64,000 nucleotides of DNA, taken from NCBI RefSeq assembly GCF_036346595.1, contig NZ_CP107834.1, positions 3,844,001-3,908,000 on the forward strand, in the 5' to 3' direction. The notes below the pieces were generated by a model that was given only the letters and a program-made list of their open reading frames with translations, was not told where the DNA came from and ran no database searches. Below, piece after piece: positions 16,981-26,017 of the stretch (position 1 is the first letter of the stretch; each line of letters opens with the position of its first letter). The position numbers were made by a program, and so were the translations under genes. This DNA is from Streptomyces sp. NBC_00525 (GTDB lineage: Bacteria > Actinomycetota > Actinomycetes > Streptomycetales > Streptomycetaceae).

Positions 16981-18270
16981 GTGAAGGAAAAGTCAGCAGA
17001 TCCCGTGTGCATTCCCGCCGCGGGCCCCCAGGCCGCCCCCGGCGGCCCGCCCTCGCTCCCGCACGTCGAGGAACCGGGCCGGCAACTCTGGAACCGTGGA
17101 TTCCGGTTGTTCTTCGTCGCCCGGACCGCCGCCGTTTTCGGCGACGGAATGATCCCCGTGGCGCTCACCGCCGGCCTGCTCGACGCGGGCCGCCCCGCCT
17201 CCTCGGTCGGCTACGCGCTGGCCTGCTGGATGGGCCCGCTCGCCCTGTTCGTGCTCTTCGGCGGCGTCCTCGCGGACCGGTTCACACCGCGCCGCATGAT
17301 GCTCATCGCCGACGCGCTGCGCCTGGTCGGCGCCGCGGTGCTCGCCGTCTCCTTCTCCACCGGCAACCCGCCGCTGTGGACGGTGTACGCGCTCAGCTCG
17401 GTGGCCGGCGTCGGGGCGGCGCTGTTCCAGCCGGGCGTCGCCTCCACCGTGCCGCGCGTGGCGCCGGACGTGCAGCGCGCCAACGCCGTACTGCGGGTCT
17501 CCGAGGCGCTGATGACCATGGCCGGCCCGGCCTTCGCCGGCATCCTCGTCGGCCTGGCGAGCGCCGGCGCGGTCTACGCGGCCAACGCCTCCACCTTCCT
17601 GGTCTCCGGAGCCTGCCTCTTCCTGCTCCGGCTGGCCCCGGCCCCCTCGGACGACGCGCCGCGCGGCTCCTTCGCCGCCGAACTGATCGGCGGCTGGAAG
17701 GAGTTCACCGCCCGCAGCTGGCTGTGGGGCGTGATCGCCATCTGGACGGTCTACGGCTTCGCCGTCCTCGGCCCGATGCTCCCGCTCACCGCCGTCCGGG
17801 TCACCGAGGCGCACGGCTCCGGCACGTACGGCGCGATGATGGCGGTGAACGGCGCCGGCAGCGTCGTCGGCGGCCTCCTCGCCCTGCGGCTGCGCCCCCG
17901 CCGCCCGCTCGCGGCGGGCGCCGTCGCCCTCACCGGCGTCTGCGTCAACCTGGTCGTCCTGGGCCTCGGCCTCTCCGTACCGGCCCTGGCCGTCGGCCAG
18001 ATCGTCGCCGGCGCGTCCGCCGCCTTCTGGCTCGTGATGTGGTCCACCACCGTCCAGACCCACATACCCCCCGAATCCCTCAACCGCCTCCACGCCTACG
18101 ACGTGGCCGGCTCCCTCCTCATGGTCGCCGCGGGCCGCGCCCTGGCCGGCCCGGCAGCCGACCAACTGGGCACGGCGGAGGTCCTGATAGCCGGCGCGGT
18201 GATCAACCTCGCGGTGGTGGCCGTACTCCTGACCTCCCGCCCCATCCGCAACCTGGAACGCATCCCCTGA
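16981..18270 (+). CDS. MFS transporter, MFS_3-type efflux permease
   Basis: A 429-aa permease with 12 predicted membrane helices. After a soluble N-terminus of about 40 residues, helix 1 starts at NRGFRLFFVARTAAVFGDG and the MFS motif-A-like loop GGVLADRFTPRRMM lies near residue 95. The closest architecture is enterobactin-exporter/macrolide-type MFS_3 proteins. The start is uncertain: GTG 16981 has no ribosome site, while GTG 17005 follows AGGAAAAG by 12 nt. It is divergent from the GlxA-type regulator and ends at a convergent terminator. The substrate cannot be assigned. Confidence 0.85.
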   Translation: MKEKSADPVCIPAAGPQAAPGGPPSLPHVEEPGRQLWNRGFRLFFVARTAAVFGDGMIPVALTAGLLDAGRPASSVGYALACWMGPLALFVLFGGVLADRFTPRRMMLIADALRLVGAAVLAVSFSTGNPPLWTVYALSSVAGVGAALFQPGVASTVPRVAPDVQRANAVLRVSEALMTMAGPAFAGILVGLASAGAVYAANASTFLVSGACLFLLRLAPAPSDDAPRGSFAAELIGGWKEFTARSWLWGVIAIWTVYGFAVLGPMLPLTAVRVTEAHGSGTYGAMMAVNGAGSVVGGLLALRLRPRRPLAAGAVALTGVCVNLVVLGLGLSVPALAVGQIVAGASAAFWLVMWSTTVQTHIPPESLNRLHAYDVAGSLLMVAAGRALAGPAADQLGTAEVLIAGAVINLAVVAVLLTSRPIRNLERIP

Positions 18271-18288
18271 CGGCGCCGCGGGAGCCCG

Positions 18289-18315
18289 CCGCGACCGCCG
18301 GCGAAGCGGTCGCGG
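18289..18315. terminator. Convergent bidirectional terminator hairpin
   Basis: Perfect 10-bp stem CCGCGACCGC / GCGGTCGCGG with a 7-nt loop. It lies between the stop of the MFS gene (18270) and the stop of the HIT gene (18317). Confidence 0.75.
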
Positions 18316-18316
18316 G

Positions 18317-18763
18317 TCAGCCGGTCCAGGGCGTCTCCAGAGCGCGGAGGCCCGCGCGCACAGCGGCCGCGGCCTCGTCGAGCTCCCGGCGGTCCCGCTC
18401 CCGCCAGTCGGCATCGATCCTGAAGCCATCGCCGGCGAAGCGGGGGAAGACGTGCAGATGGACGTGGAAGACCTCCTGGAAGGCGGCCTCCCCATCGGCG
18501 AGGAACAGATTGACCCCGTCACACTCCAGCCCCGACCGGCGCAGCGCCCGTCCCAGCCGATGGGCCACCCTCCACATCCGGACCCCGACCTCCTCCTCCA
18601 GATCCTGGAGCCCCACCGCGTGTGTCCTCGGGACGACGAGCAGATGGCCCGGGGTCACCGGCTGAAGGTCCATGAAGGCCACCACCGAGTCGTCCTCGTG
18701 GACCAGGCTCCCCTCGGCCTGCCCCCGCACAATCCCGCAGAAGACACATCCCCCGTCTGTCAC
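18317..18763 (-). CDS. HIT-family nucleotide hydrolase/transferase
   Basis: A 148-aa histidine-triad protein. It opens VTDGGCVFCGIV, a zinc-like CxxC, and carries the triad HVHLHVFPR near residue 107. Hint-type members hydrolyse AMP-lysine or dinucleoside polyphosphates; exact substrates are unknown. PGHLLVVPRTHA near residue 40 is also typical. GTG 18763 was preferred to an upstream start because GGAGGAG sits 9 nt before it and the protein then begins at the conserved domain. The C-terminus WRERDRRELDEAAAAVRAGL matches Streptomyces HIT proteins. Confidence 0.9.
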   Translation of the reverse strand: MTDGGCVFCGIVRGQAEGSLVHEDDSVVAFMDLQPVTPGHLLVVPRTHAVGLQDLEEEVGVRMWRVAHRLGRALRRSGLECDGVNLFLADGEAAFQEVFHVHLHVFPRFAGDGFRIDADWRERDRRELDEAAAAVRAGLRALETPWTG

Positions 18764-18869
18764 GACCCGGCTCCTCCCCGCGCAAGTTGGCCACCGCTCC
18801 AACGGAACCGGAAACGCGCCGAACCACGCAAACGAGTTACGCCCGGCCCGGCATGGGCGACCCGGAGGG

Positions 18870-19199
18870 CTACTTGTTGCGGCGGCGGGCTTCGGTCTGT
18901 TGCATGTCGATCACCGTCAGGACGTGGGCGCTGGTCTGACGGCGGGCGATCCCGGTGACGAGGAGGGCTGTGCCGGCTGTGGAGAGGGGGGCGGAGAAGG
19001 CCAGCAGGGTCAGTTGCTTGGGCATGGTGGTGTCCATCTCGCAGATGGACGCGTCGAAGCAGTGCAGGGTGTTCTCCGAGTCGTGGATCAGGAAGCCCAG
19101 CCTGATCCACAGGAGGCAGGCGATGACGAGGAGCAGGGTGCCCCAGCCCTGCATCAGCGCCGATCGGCGGTCGAAGTGCTGGCGCTCGGCCCACTGCAT
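18870..19199 (-). CDS. Small membrane protein, two transmembrane segments
   Basis: A 109-aa protein of unknown function. A short basic N-terminus (MQWAERQHFDRRSAL) precedes helix 1 (WGTLLLVIACLLWIRLGFLI). A loop with two Cys (HCFDASICE) could be disulfide-bonded outside the cell. Helix 2 (TLLAFSAPLSTAGTALLVTG) follows, then a basic cytoplasmic tail. ATG 19199 has a GGGGGGAC site; an upstream start adds 13 residues. It is divergent from the MFS gene at 19337. No family recognised. Confidence 0.6.
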   Translation of the reverse strand: MQWAERQHFDRRSALMQGWGTLLLVIACLLWIRLGFLIHDSENTLHCFDASICEMDTTMPKQLTLLAFSAPLSTAGTALLVTGIARRQTSAHVLTVIDMQQTEARRRNK

Positions 19200-19336
19200 G
19201 AAGTCCCCCCGGAACGTGGACGGTACGGCGTCGCGCATCGTACGCGTATGCGGGTGAGGTGGTGTGGCCCGAATCTTGCGGAGGGTGGCCCTCGGGCCAC
19301 TCGTGAGGGGGTGCGGGGTGGTCGGATGCTGAAGGG

Positions 19337-20656
19337 GTGAATCCGACGATCGAGAGCACCCGCGCCGCCGCCACCGGGCGGCCCAACACCCCGGAAGCGC
19401 CCAGCCGTTGGCGTATTCACCGGTCCTGGATCGTCGCCGCCGTCACCTTTGTGACGATCATCGGCGGCGCCGCCTTCAACTCCCTGCCCGGTCTGCTCTT
19501 CGACCCGCTCCAGGACGACTTCGGCTGGTCGCGCGGGGAGATCGGGCTGGCTGTCTCCATCGACATGGCGCTGTACGGGCTCACCGCGCCGTTCGCCGCC
19601 GCGCTGATGGACCGGTTCGGCATCCGCCGGGTGGTCGCGGTGGCGCTCACCGCGATCGCGGCCGGGGCGCTGGCCAGTGTGTGGATGACGGCCGCCTGGC
19701 AGCTGATGCTCTACTGGGGCGTCCTGGTGGGCCTCGGCACCGGGTCGATGGCGCTGGCGTTCTCCGCGACCGTCACCGACCGCTGGTTCACCACCCGGCG
19801 CGGCCTGGTCACCGGGATTCTGACCGCCGCCGGGGCCTCCGGGCAGCTGGTCTTCCTGCCGCTGTGCGCCTGGATCGTGGAGGAGCACGGCTGGCGTCCC
19901 GCGTCGGTGACCGTGGCGCTCGCGGCCCTGGTCGTCGTCCCGTTCGTGTGGCTGCTGATGCGCGACCACCCGGCCGACGTGGGGCTCGCCCCGTACGGCG
20001 GGGAGTACGTCGAGAAGCCCGCGCCCGCGCGCGGGGCGGCCGGCCGGGCCGTACGGGTCCTGTTCGACGCGGCGCGCGGCGGACCGTTCTGGCTGCTGGC
20101 CGGGTCCTTCGCGATCTGCGGCGCCTCCACCAACGGCCTCATCCGTACGCACTTCGTGCCCTCGGCGCACGACCACCACATGCCCGCCACCGTCGCGGCC
20201 TCGCTCCTCGCGGTCATCGGGATCTTCGACATCATCGGCACGGTCTTCTCCGGCTGGCTCACCGACCGCTTCGACGCCCGCCGGCTGCTGGCGGTCTACT
20301 ACGCGCTGCGCGGCGTCTCGCTGCTGTTCCTGCCGATCCTGATGCAGGCCACCGTCGAGCCCCCGATGGTCTTCTTCATCGTCTTCTACGGCCTGGACTG
20401 GGTCGCCACCGTCCCGCCCACCCTGGCCCTGTGCCGGGAGCAGTACGGCGAGGACAGCGCGGTCGTCTTCGGCTGGGTGCTGGCCTCGCACCAGGTGGGC
20501 GCCGCGCTGGTGGCTTTCCTGGGCGGCGTGGCGCGGGACGTCTTCGGTACGTACGACGTCGTCTGGTACGCGGCCGGCGCGCTGTGCGCGGTCGCCGCGC
20601 TGATGGCCCTGGTCATCCGCCACCCCCGCCCGCAGGTCGCCGCCGCGCGCGAGTGA
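19337..20656 (+). CDS. MFS transporter, monocarboxylate/oxalate-formate-like
   Basis: A 439-aa, 12-helix permease. The first helix region is SWIVAAVTFVTIIGGAAFN. Motif-A-like loops are DRFGIRRVVA near residue 93 and DRFDARRLLAVYY near 314. LGTGSMALAFSATVTDRWFTTRRGLVTG near 133 is characteristic of the OxlT/MCT-like branch (quoted here as a region, key residues DRWF and RRG). The start is GTG 19337 with GAAGGG almost touching it, so initiation may be leaderless or poorly placed. It lies 22 nt before the next plus-strand gene, so the two may be co-transcribed. Substrate unknown, possibly an organic acid. Confidence 0.82.
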   Translation: MNPTIESTRAAATGRPNTPEAPSRWRIHRSWIVAAVTFVTIIGGAAFNSLPGLLFDPLQDDFGWSRGEIGLAVSIDMALYGLTAPFAAALMDRFGIRRVVAVALTAIAAGALASVWMTAAWQLMLYWGVLVGLGTGSMALAFSATVTDRWFTTRRGLVTGILTAAGASGQLVFLPLCAWIVEEHGWRPASVTVALAALVVVPFVWLLMRDHPADVGLAPYGGEYVEKPAPARGAAGRAVRVLFDAARGGPFWLLAGSFAICGASTNGLIRTHFVPSAHDHHMPATVAASLLAVIGIFDIIGTVFSGWLTDRFDARRLLAVYYALRGVSLLFLPILMQATVEPPMVFFIVFYGLDWVATVPPTLALCREQYGEDSAVVFGWVLASHQVGAALVAFLGGVARDVFGTYDVVWYAAGALCAVAALMALVIRHPRPQVAAARE

Positions 20657-20678
20657 GAATGCGTGCGAGGGGGCGCAC

Positions 20679-21593
20679 ATGACGAAGGACACTGTGGGGG
20701 ACACGCGCGAGCCGTCCGTCTGGTCGGGGCACCCGATCGTCGCCGGGGCCGCCGCGCTGTTCGTGGGAACGGCCCTGGCCACCGAGGTGTTCGGCTTCGC
20801 CGAACTGGCCGCCGAGACACCCGCGCCGCCGGACGGATTCGGCGGGATGCTGCTCGTCCTGCCGTTCCTGTCCTGCTTCGGGGTGCCGTTCGCGCTCGTG
20901 GGCAGCCTCCTCGTGGTGCTGCCCGTGGTGTGGGCGGCCCGCCGGGTGAGCGACCGGGCGGCCGGGCGGGACGCCTGGTGGTGGGTGCCCGCCGTCGCGG
21001 TGCTCCCGGCGGTCCTGGTCACGGCCGTCGCGGGGATCGCCCTGCGCCCCGGTCCCGGCACCCTGGCCCTCGTCGGGCTGACGGCGTACGCGCTCCTCGC
21101 CGGGTCCGCCCTCCTCGCGCGGGACGCCGCCCTGCACGGCGGCCGGCTCCTGCGCGTCCTGGGGTACGGGGCGGCGGCGGCCGTAGCAATCTTCGGGCTC
21201 GGCGCGACGGCGTACGGGACCGGGCTGGTCACCGAGTACAGCCCGCCGAAGGCGACCGCCGCCCAGCTCGCCGGAACCTGGCGCGACGGACACGGCGGCA
21301 CGCTGTGGCTGTCCGCCGACGGCACCGCCCGCGCCGAACGGCTGACGGACCACGACGCCGCGTACGAGGACCGCGCGGACACCGGCTCCGACCGCTACCG
21401 CTGCACGGGGACCGGCCGGTGGACGTACGAGCCCGGCGACTCGAACACCTGGAGCCAGCGCCTGGACCTGACCGTCGGGGAGTGTGCGTTCAACGCCGAC
21501 GCGTGGTCGATCGGCGGTACGCCGGGCCACCTGAAGCTCCTTCAGGAGTACGGGGACATCGACGACCCCGGCTGGTACACCCTCACCCGCTGA
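20679..21593 (+). CDS. Polytopic membrane protein with external C-terminal domain
   Basis: A 304-aa protein of unknown function. Five to six hydrophobic helices occupy about 18-190. The remaining 110 residues are hydrophilic and start TAAQLAGTWRDGHGGTLWLSADG, resembling a lipocalin- or META-like beta domain that would lie outside the cell; two Cys (RCTGTG and ECAFNAD) could pair. ATG 20679 is preceded by GAGGGGG. The gene follows the MFS gene closely but has no recognisable functional link. The reverse-strand frames over it have weaker codon bias and were discarded. Confidence 0.7.
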   Translation: MTKDTVGDTREPSVWSGHPIVAGAAALFVGTALATEVFGFAELAAETPAPPDGFGGMLLVLPFLSCFGVPFALVGSLLVVLPVVWAARRVSDRAAGRDAWWWVPAVAVLPAVLVTAVAGIALRPGPGTLALVGLTAYALLAGSALLARDAALHGGRLLRVLGYGAAAAVAIFGLGATAYGTGLVTEYSPPKATAAQLAGTWRDGHGGTLWLSADGTARAERLTDHDAAYEDRADTGSDRYRCTGTGRWTYEPGDSNTWSQRLDLTVGECAFNADAWSIGGTPGHLKLLQEYGDIDDPGWYTLTR

Positions 21594-21596
21594 CGG

Positions 21597-22775
21597 TCAG
21601 CGGCCGGACCGGGCCGACCGCCTGGCTATCCGCTTCGCGATCTTCCGCGCGTCGCGGGCCAGTTCGCGGAGCATGCCGCTGATCGGGTTGGTGAAGCCGG
21701 TGAAGTAGAGGCCGGGGGCCTGCTTCGGGGCGCGGGTGCCGCGCACCAGCGGGCGGCCCCGCTCGTCCAGCACCCCGAGGTGGCCGACCAGCGGTTCGAG
21801 GCCCCGCAGATAGCCGGTCGCCGCGATCACGACGTCCGGGGTGGCGCGCGTGCCGTCCGCCAGGACCACCGCGTCCCCGTCGAACGACTCGACGGCCGCC
21901 ACCGGTTCGACCCGGCCCCGCTTCACGGCGTCCACCAGGCCGACGTCCAGGACCGGCACCGCGCCCTGCCTGATCCGCGCGTGCAGGGCCGTGTCCGGCC
22001 GGGGCAGGCCGTACGCCGACAGGTCGGGCGTGGCGACGCGCGCCATCAGGCGCCCGGCCCGGTTCAGCAGGAACGCGGGCATCCGGCGTATCAGGATGCC
22101 GTTGGCCTGCGAGGGCCAGCCCAGCGTGGAGCGCCGTACGACGAACGGCGCGGTGCGCACCGCGATCCGTACCCGCTCCGCCCCGCCCTCCACCAGATCG
22201 ACGGCGATCTCCGCACCCGTGTTGCCGACGCCGACGACCAGCACGTCGCGCCCGGCGTACGGGGCGGGGGAGCGGTACTGCGCGGCGTGCAGCAGTTCGC
22301 CGGTGAACTTCTCGCGGCCCGGCCAGTCCGGCAGCTTCGGGGTGTGGTTGAACCCGGTGGCCACGACGACGGCCCGGCCGGTCAGTTCACGGCCGCCGCT
22401 CGCGCTCAGCCGCCACCCGCTGCCGTCCGCCGCCGGGTCCACGCGGGAGACCTCGACGCCGGTCACGACCTCCAGCTCATGGTGCTCGGCGTACTTCTCC
22501 AGGTAGCGCACCACGTTGTCGCGGGCGACCCAGCGGCCGAACTTCCTGGGCATCGGGAGGCCGGGGAGCGCGGACCAGCGCCGGGTGGTGTGCAGGCGCA
22601 GCCGGTCGTAGTGGTTGCGCCAGGACGCGCCGACGTCCCCGGACTTCTCCAGCACGACGGCCCGGACGCCCCGCGCGCGCAGGGCGGCGGCGGTGGCCAG
22701 TCCGCCGGGGCCGCCGCCGATGACGTAGACGGGGCGGTCCTCGGTGAGGTCGGTGGGGGTTGCGCTGTCGGCCAT
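21597..22775 (-). CDS. Flavin-containing monooxygenase-type NAD(P)/FAD oxidoreductase
   Basis: A 392-aa class B flavoprotein monooxygenase-like enzyme. The FAD-binding motif GGGPGGLATA lies at about 20, an NADPH-binding VGVGNTGAEIA near 172, and between them the FMO fingerprint FTGELLHAAQY (FxGxxxHxxxY). An ATGY-like motif, AATGYLRG, is near 313. It probably oxygenates a small nucleophilic substrate, or acts as an N-hydroxylase or indole-acetaldehyde-type oxidase; the substrate is unknown. The ATG start is followed by a 14-residue leader. It is divergent from the thioesterase-like gene across about 210 bp, which includes a CACGCCCG-GCGG-CGGGCGTG hairpin at 22844-22863. Confidence 0.87.
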   Translation of the reverse strand: MADSATPTDLTEDRPVYVIGGGPGGLATAAALRARGVRAVVLEKSGDVGASWRNHYDRLRLHTTRRWSALPGLPMPRKFGRWVARDNVVRYLEKYAEHHELEVVTGVEVSRVDPAADGSGWRLSASGGRELTGRAVVVATGFNHTPKLPDWPGREKFTGELLHAAQYRSPAPYAGRDVLVVGVGNTGAEIAVDLVEGGAERVRIAVRTAPFVVRRSTLGWPSQANGILIRRMPAFLLNRAGRLMARVATPDLSAYGLPRPDTALHARIRQGAVPVLDVGLVDAVKRGRVEPVAAVESFDGDAVVLADGTRATPDVVIAATGYLRGLEPLVGHLGVLDERGRPLVRGTRAPKQAPGLYFTGFTNPISGMLRELARDARKIAKRIARRSARSGR

Positions 22776-22989
22776 GCTTCGGAGCGTAATCGCGTGACTC
22801 CTTGATGGGTATCGGTCAAGACCTGAATCGGTTGCGAATTGATCACGCCCGGCGGCGGGCGTGGAGCGTACGGGGCGGGGCGTGCGGGGCGGGGTGGTGC
22901 GTACGTGTGGCAGGTGTCACCCCGCAGCCCGGCGCGGCCGGTGGCACGCTGGGGGCTCCTGATCCGTACGGCCGCGAGGGACGCATCCG

Positions 22990-23772
22990 TTGAACACCGG
23001 CAGCTACTACGAGCGCATCGACGCCCACCGCTACAAGCCGACCGCGCACGCGAGCGGCGCGTGGAGCACGGACGAGGTGCACTTCAGCCCCTTCGGCGGG
23101 CTCCTCGTCCACGCCATCGAGCGCCATCTCGCCGACCGGCCCGGCGAGCGGCTGCTGCTGTCCCGGATCGGCTTCGACATCCTGGGCCGGCTCGCCCTGG
23201 ACGAGTGCGAGATCCGGGTCGAGACCCTGCGCCCCGGCCGCACCATCGAACTGGTGGAGGCCGTCGCCCTCATCGCCGGCCGCCCGGTCGTCCGGGCCCG
23301 CGCCTGGGCCCTGGCGCCCGTGGACACCATGGAGGTCGCCGACGGCGAGGCCGCCCGGCTCACCCCGCCGGAGGCCCTCGCGCCCTGGCCGATGGCCGAC
23401 CTCTGGCCCGGCGGCTACGTCGCCTCCATCGACGTGCGCCCGCTCGCCCCGCCGCTGCCGGGCCGCACGACGGCCTGGATCTCCACCCCGCTCGACCTGG
23501 TCGCGGGCGAGCCGGTGGGCCCGGTGGCCTCGTTCGTGGCGCTCGTGGACACCGCCAACGGCATCGCCGTACGCGAGCAGCCCACCGAGTGGATGTTCCC
23601 CAACGTGGACCTGACGATCCATCTGCACCGGCAGCCCGAGGGCCGCTGGACCGGACTCGACACCACCGTCGTCTTCGGCCCCACCGGTCAGGGCCTCACC
23701 AGCACCGTCCTGCACGACGTCCACGGCGCGGTCGGCCGGGCGGAGCAGATCCTCACCGTCCGCCCTCTCTGA
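22990..23772 (+). CDS. Acyl-CoA thioesterase-like (hot-dog fold) protein
   Basis: A 260-aa protein resembling double hot-dog acyl-CoA thioesterase-superfamily proteins of actinomycetes. The N-terminal domain opens YYERIDAHRYKPTAHASGAW and includes GGLLVHAIERHL; the C-terminal domain includes PNVDLTIHLHRQPEGRWTGL and ends QGLTSTVLHDVHG, the usual second-domain motif. It would hydrolyse acyl-CoA esters in the cytosol; chain length unknown. TTG is the likely start, preceded by AGGGACG. The stop lies just 3 nt from that of the convergent AAA+ gene, so the transcripts probably overlap. Confidence 0.8.
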   Translation: MNTGSYYERIDAHRYKPTAHASGAWSTDEVHFSPFGGLLVHAIERHLADRPGERLLLSRIGFDILGRLALDECEIRVETLRPGRTIELVEAVALIAGRPVVRARAWALAPVDTMEVADGEAARLTPPEALAPWPMADLWPGGYVASIDVRPLAPPLPGRTTAWISTPLDLVAGEPVGPVASFVALVDTANGIAVREQPTEWMFPNVDLTIHLHRQPEGRWTGLDTTVVFGPTGQGLTSTVLHDVHGAVGRAEQILTVRPL

Positions 23773-23775
23773 ATC

Positions 23776-25980
23776 TCACCGTCCGCCGCTGCCGGGGTTG
23801 CGCGTACGCCGCAGCCACGGGCCGAACTCGCTGTCCAGGACCAGCCGTCCGAGCTTGCGGTACTCCGCCAGCACCGCGGTGACCAGCTGGTCCGTGTCCA
23901 GCGGGCGGCCCGAGTCCGCCGCCTGGTACGCGGCGGTCACCGCGCACGCCCGGATCGAGCCGCCCGTCAGCTCGAACCGCTCCGCGCACGTCGGCAGGTC
24001 CAGGTCCGGGGCGCGGGGGATCTCCGTGCCGAGGCAGCGTTCCCACAGGGCGAGCCGCTGTTCGGCGTTGGGCACGGGGAAGTCCGCGACCACGTCCAGA
24101 CGGCGGGTGAACGCCTCGTCCAGGTTGGCGCGCAGGTTCGTCGTGAGGACGGCGATGCCGTCGAAGGACTCGATGCGCTGGAGCAGATAGGCCGACTCCA
24201 CATTGGCGTGCCGGTCCTGCGCGTCCTTGACCTGCGAGCGCTTCCCGAAGACGGCGTCCGCCTCGTCGAACAGCAGCACCGCGTTGACGTCGGACGCCTC
24301 CGTGAAGATCCGCTCCAGGTTCTTCTCGGTCTCCCCGACGTACTTGTCCACCACGGACGACAGGTCCACGACGTACAGCTCCATGCCCAGGTCCGCCGCG
24401 ATCACCTCCGCCGACATGGTCTTGCCCGTCCCGGACTCCCCGGCGAACAGCGCGACGATCCCGCGCCCCCGGCCGCCGCCCGGCCGCATCCGCCACCGGC
24501 CCAGCACCTGGTCGCGGTGGCGGGCGCGCAGCGCCAGGTCGGACAGCTGGCGGCGGGTCGCCGGGGGCAGCACCAGGTCGTCCCAGCCGACCGCGGGCTC
24601 GATGCGGCGGGCGAGCCGGGCCAGCCCGGCCCCGTTCTGCGCGCGTACGGCCGTGCGCAGGTCGCCCGCGGCCACCGGCCGGCCCTCCAGGGCGGCCAGC
24701 CGGGACGCCACGGTGGCGGCGCGGCGGATCTGCGCACTGTCCAGCCGGTACGCGCGGATGGCGTCCACCAGTTCGGCGTCGGCGTCGGCGTCGGCTTCGG
24801 CGGACCCGGTGCCGGCGGCCGGCCCGTCGTCGGCGCCCGCGCCCATCCCCGTACCCGCGCCCAAACCCATGCCCGCGCCCGCGTCGGCGAGCGCGCCGCG
24901 CCAGCGCCGTATCGCGTCGGCCGGGTCCGCCGGGGCGACCGGGATCGTCACCGGGCTCTCGGCCGCCCACAGCGGGTCCCAGTTCTTCTTCCCGTACAGC
25001 AGCAGCGGCGCCCCGCCGCCGGCCGCCGCGCACAGGGCGCCGAGCAGCGCGGCGCCCTTGGGCCGCTCCGGGGCGAGGGTCTCCAGCGGGCCCAGGACGA
25101 GCCCGGCGCCGCTCAGCCGTGCCTCGGTCGCCAGGACGCGCACGGCCAGGTCCGGTTCGGGGGCCGCCGCCAGCGCGGCCGCGTCCACGACGAGCGGGCG
25201 CAGCCCGGCCGCGGCGAGCGCGCCCGCGGCGAGGCGGGCCGGGTCGCCGCCCCGGTCCAGCAGGTGCACGAGACCGCTGCCGGTGCCGGCCGCCGCCGCG
25301 ACGCGCCGGGTCACCGGGCAGCCGCCGGGCCCGTCCGGCTCGTCCGGCGGCGCGGCCACCCGCACCAGGCCGTGCGCCCGCGCGTCCACCTCGTCGTCGC
25401 CGAGCAGATGCGCGGTGACCCGGTCCGGGACGCGCAGCACCCGCGACAGCAGCGGGCGTTCGGGCTCCAGGATCTCCACCAGACCGGCCGCGACGAGCGG
25501 CGCGGACGGCGAGAACCGGAACCGGCCGGGGCCCGCGCCGGGCAGGCCGCACAGTTCGAGCGCCAGGCCGATCGTGGCCCGGCGCCGGGTCAGGTCGTCG
25601 TTGAGATAGCCGTACAGCCGCTCGAACCGGGCGTCGATGTCCGGGGCCATGGCGACCAGCAGGAGATCGACGTCGGGCCCGGCAAGACCGAACCGGGCCA
25701 CCAGCGCGCCGATCCGGCCACCCCCCGGCGGTGGTTCCGGGTCCTGCGGCCCGTGACCGGGGACGGGCCGGAACGCGTCGCGTGAGTCCAGCACCCGTTC
25801 GGCGGCGGCGGGCGTGAGGTACTGCCCCAGGAACGGATCGTCCGGCTCCGGATCGACCTCGCGGCGCAGGGTGACCGCGATCCGCACCCGCCGCTCGACC
25901 TCCCCGAGCCGCGCCCAGAGTTCGGCGACGGCCGCGTCCGGCCCGTCGAGCCCGGCGGGCGTCTGCTGTACGGCGGTCAC
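23776..25980 (-). CDS. CIS-associated AAA+ ATPase
   Basis: A 734-aa ATPase. The N-terminal half (about 1-360) is an all-helical/Rossmann-like region with degenerate nucleotide-binding character, followed by a Gly/Ala/Asp low-complexity linker (about 370-400). The AAA+ core has Walker A GESGTGKT (about 513-520), Walker B VLLFDEADAVFG (about 575) and an Arg-finger-like RRLDVVADFP near 618. Such ATPases are constant partners of extracellular and cytoplasmic contractile injection systems, where a role in assembly or disassembly is inferred. It is the third gene of a minus-strand operon (beta-propeller protein, DUF4255 protein, ATPase). GTG 25980 has a GGAGGCGG ribosome site. Confidence 0.88.
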   Translation of the reverse strand: MTAVQQTPAGLDGPDAAVAELWARLGEVERRVRIAVTLRREVDPEPDDPFLGQYLTPAAAERVLDSRDAFRPVPGHGPQDPEPPPGGGRIGALVARFGLAGPDVDLLLVAMAPDIDARFERLYGYLNDDLTRRRATIGLALELCGLPGAGPGRFRFSPSAPLVAAGLVEILEPERPLLSRVLRVPDRVTAHLLGDDEVDARAHGLVRVAAPPDEPDGPGGCPVTRRVAAAAGTGSGLVHLLDRGGDPARLAAGALAAAGLRPLVVDAAALAAAPEPDLAVRVLATEARLSGAGLVLGPLETLAPERPKGAALLGALCAAAGGGAPLLLYGKKNWDPLWAAESPVTIPVAPADPADAIRRWRGALADAGAGMGLGAGTGMGAGADDGPAAGTGSAEADADADAELVDAIRAYRLDSAQIRRAATVASRLAALEGRPVAAGDLRTAVRAQNGAGLARLARRIEPAVGWDDLVLPPATRRQLSDLALRARHRDQVLGRWRMRPGGGRGRGIVALFAGESGTGKTMSAEVIAADLGMELYVVDLSSVVDKYVGETEKNLERIFTEASDVNAVLLFDEADAVFGKRSQVKDAQDRHANVESAYLLQRIESFDGIAVLTTNLRANLDEAFTRRLDVVADFPVPNAEQRLALWERCLGTEIPRAPDLDLPTCAERFELTGGSIRACAVTAAYQAADSGRPLDTDQLVTAVLAEYRKLGRLVLDSEFGPWLRRTRNPGSGGR

Positions 25981-26017
25981 CGGGTGCCGCCTCCGTACAG
26001 GTCGCCGCGTACGGTCC

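Noticed and set aside
19154..21382. 742-aa minus-strand frame over MFS and membrane genes
   Set aside because: Composition is Ser/Arg/Thr noise and the plus-strand genes are clear.
24208..25785. 525-aa plus-strand frame across the AAA+ gene
   Set aside because: Antisense shadow of the AAA+ ATPase; no ribosome site or domain.
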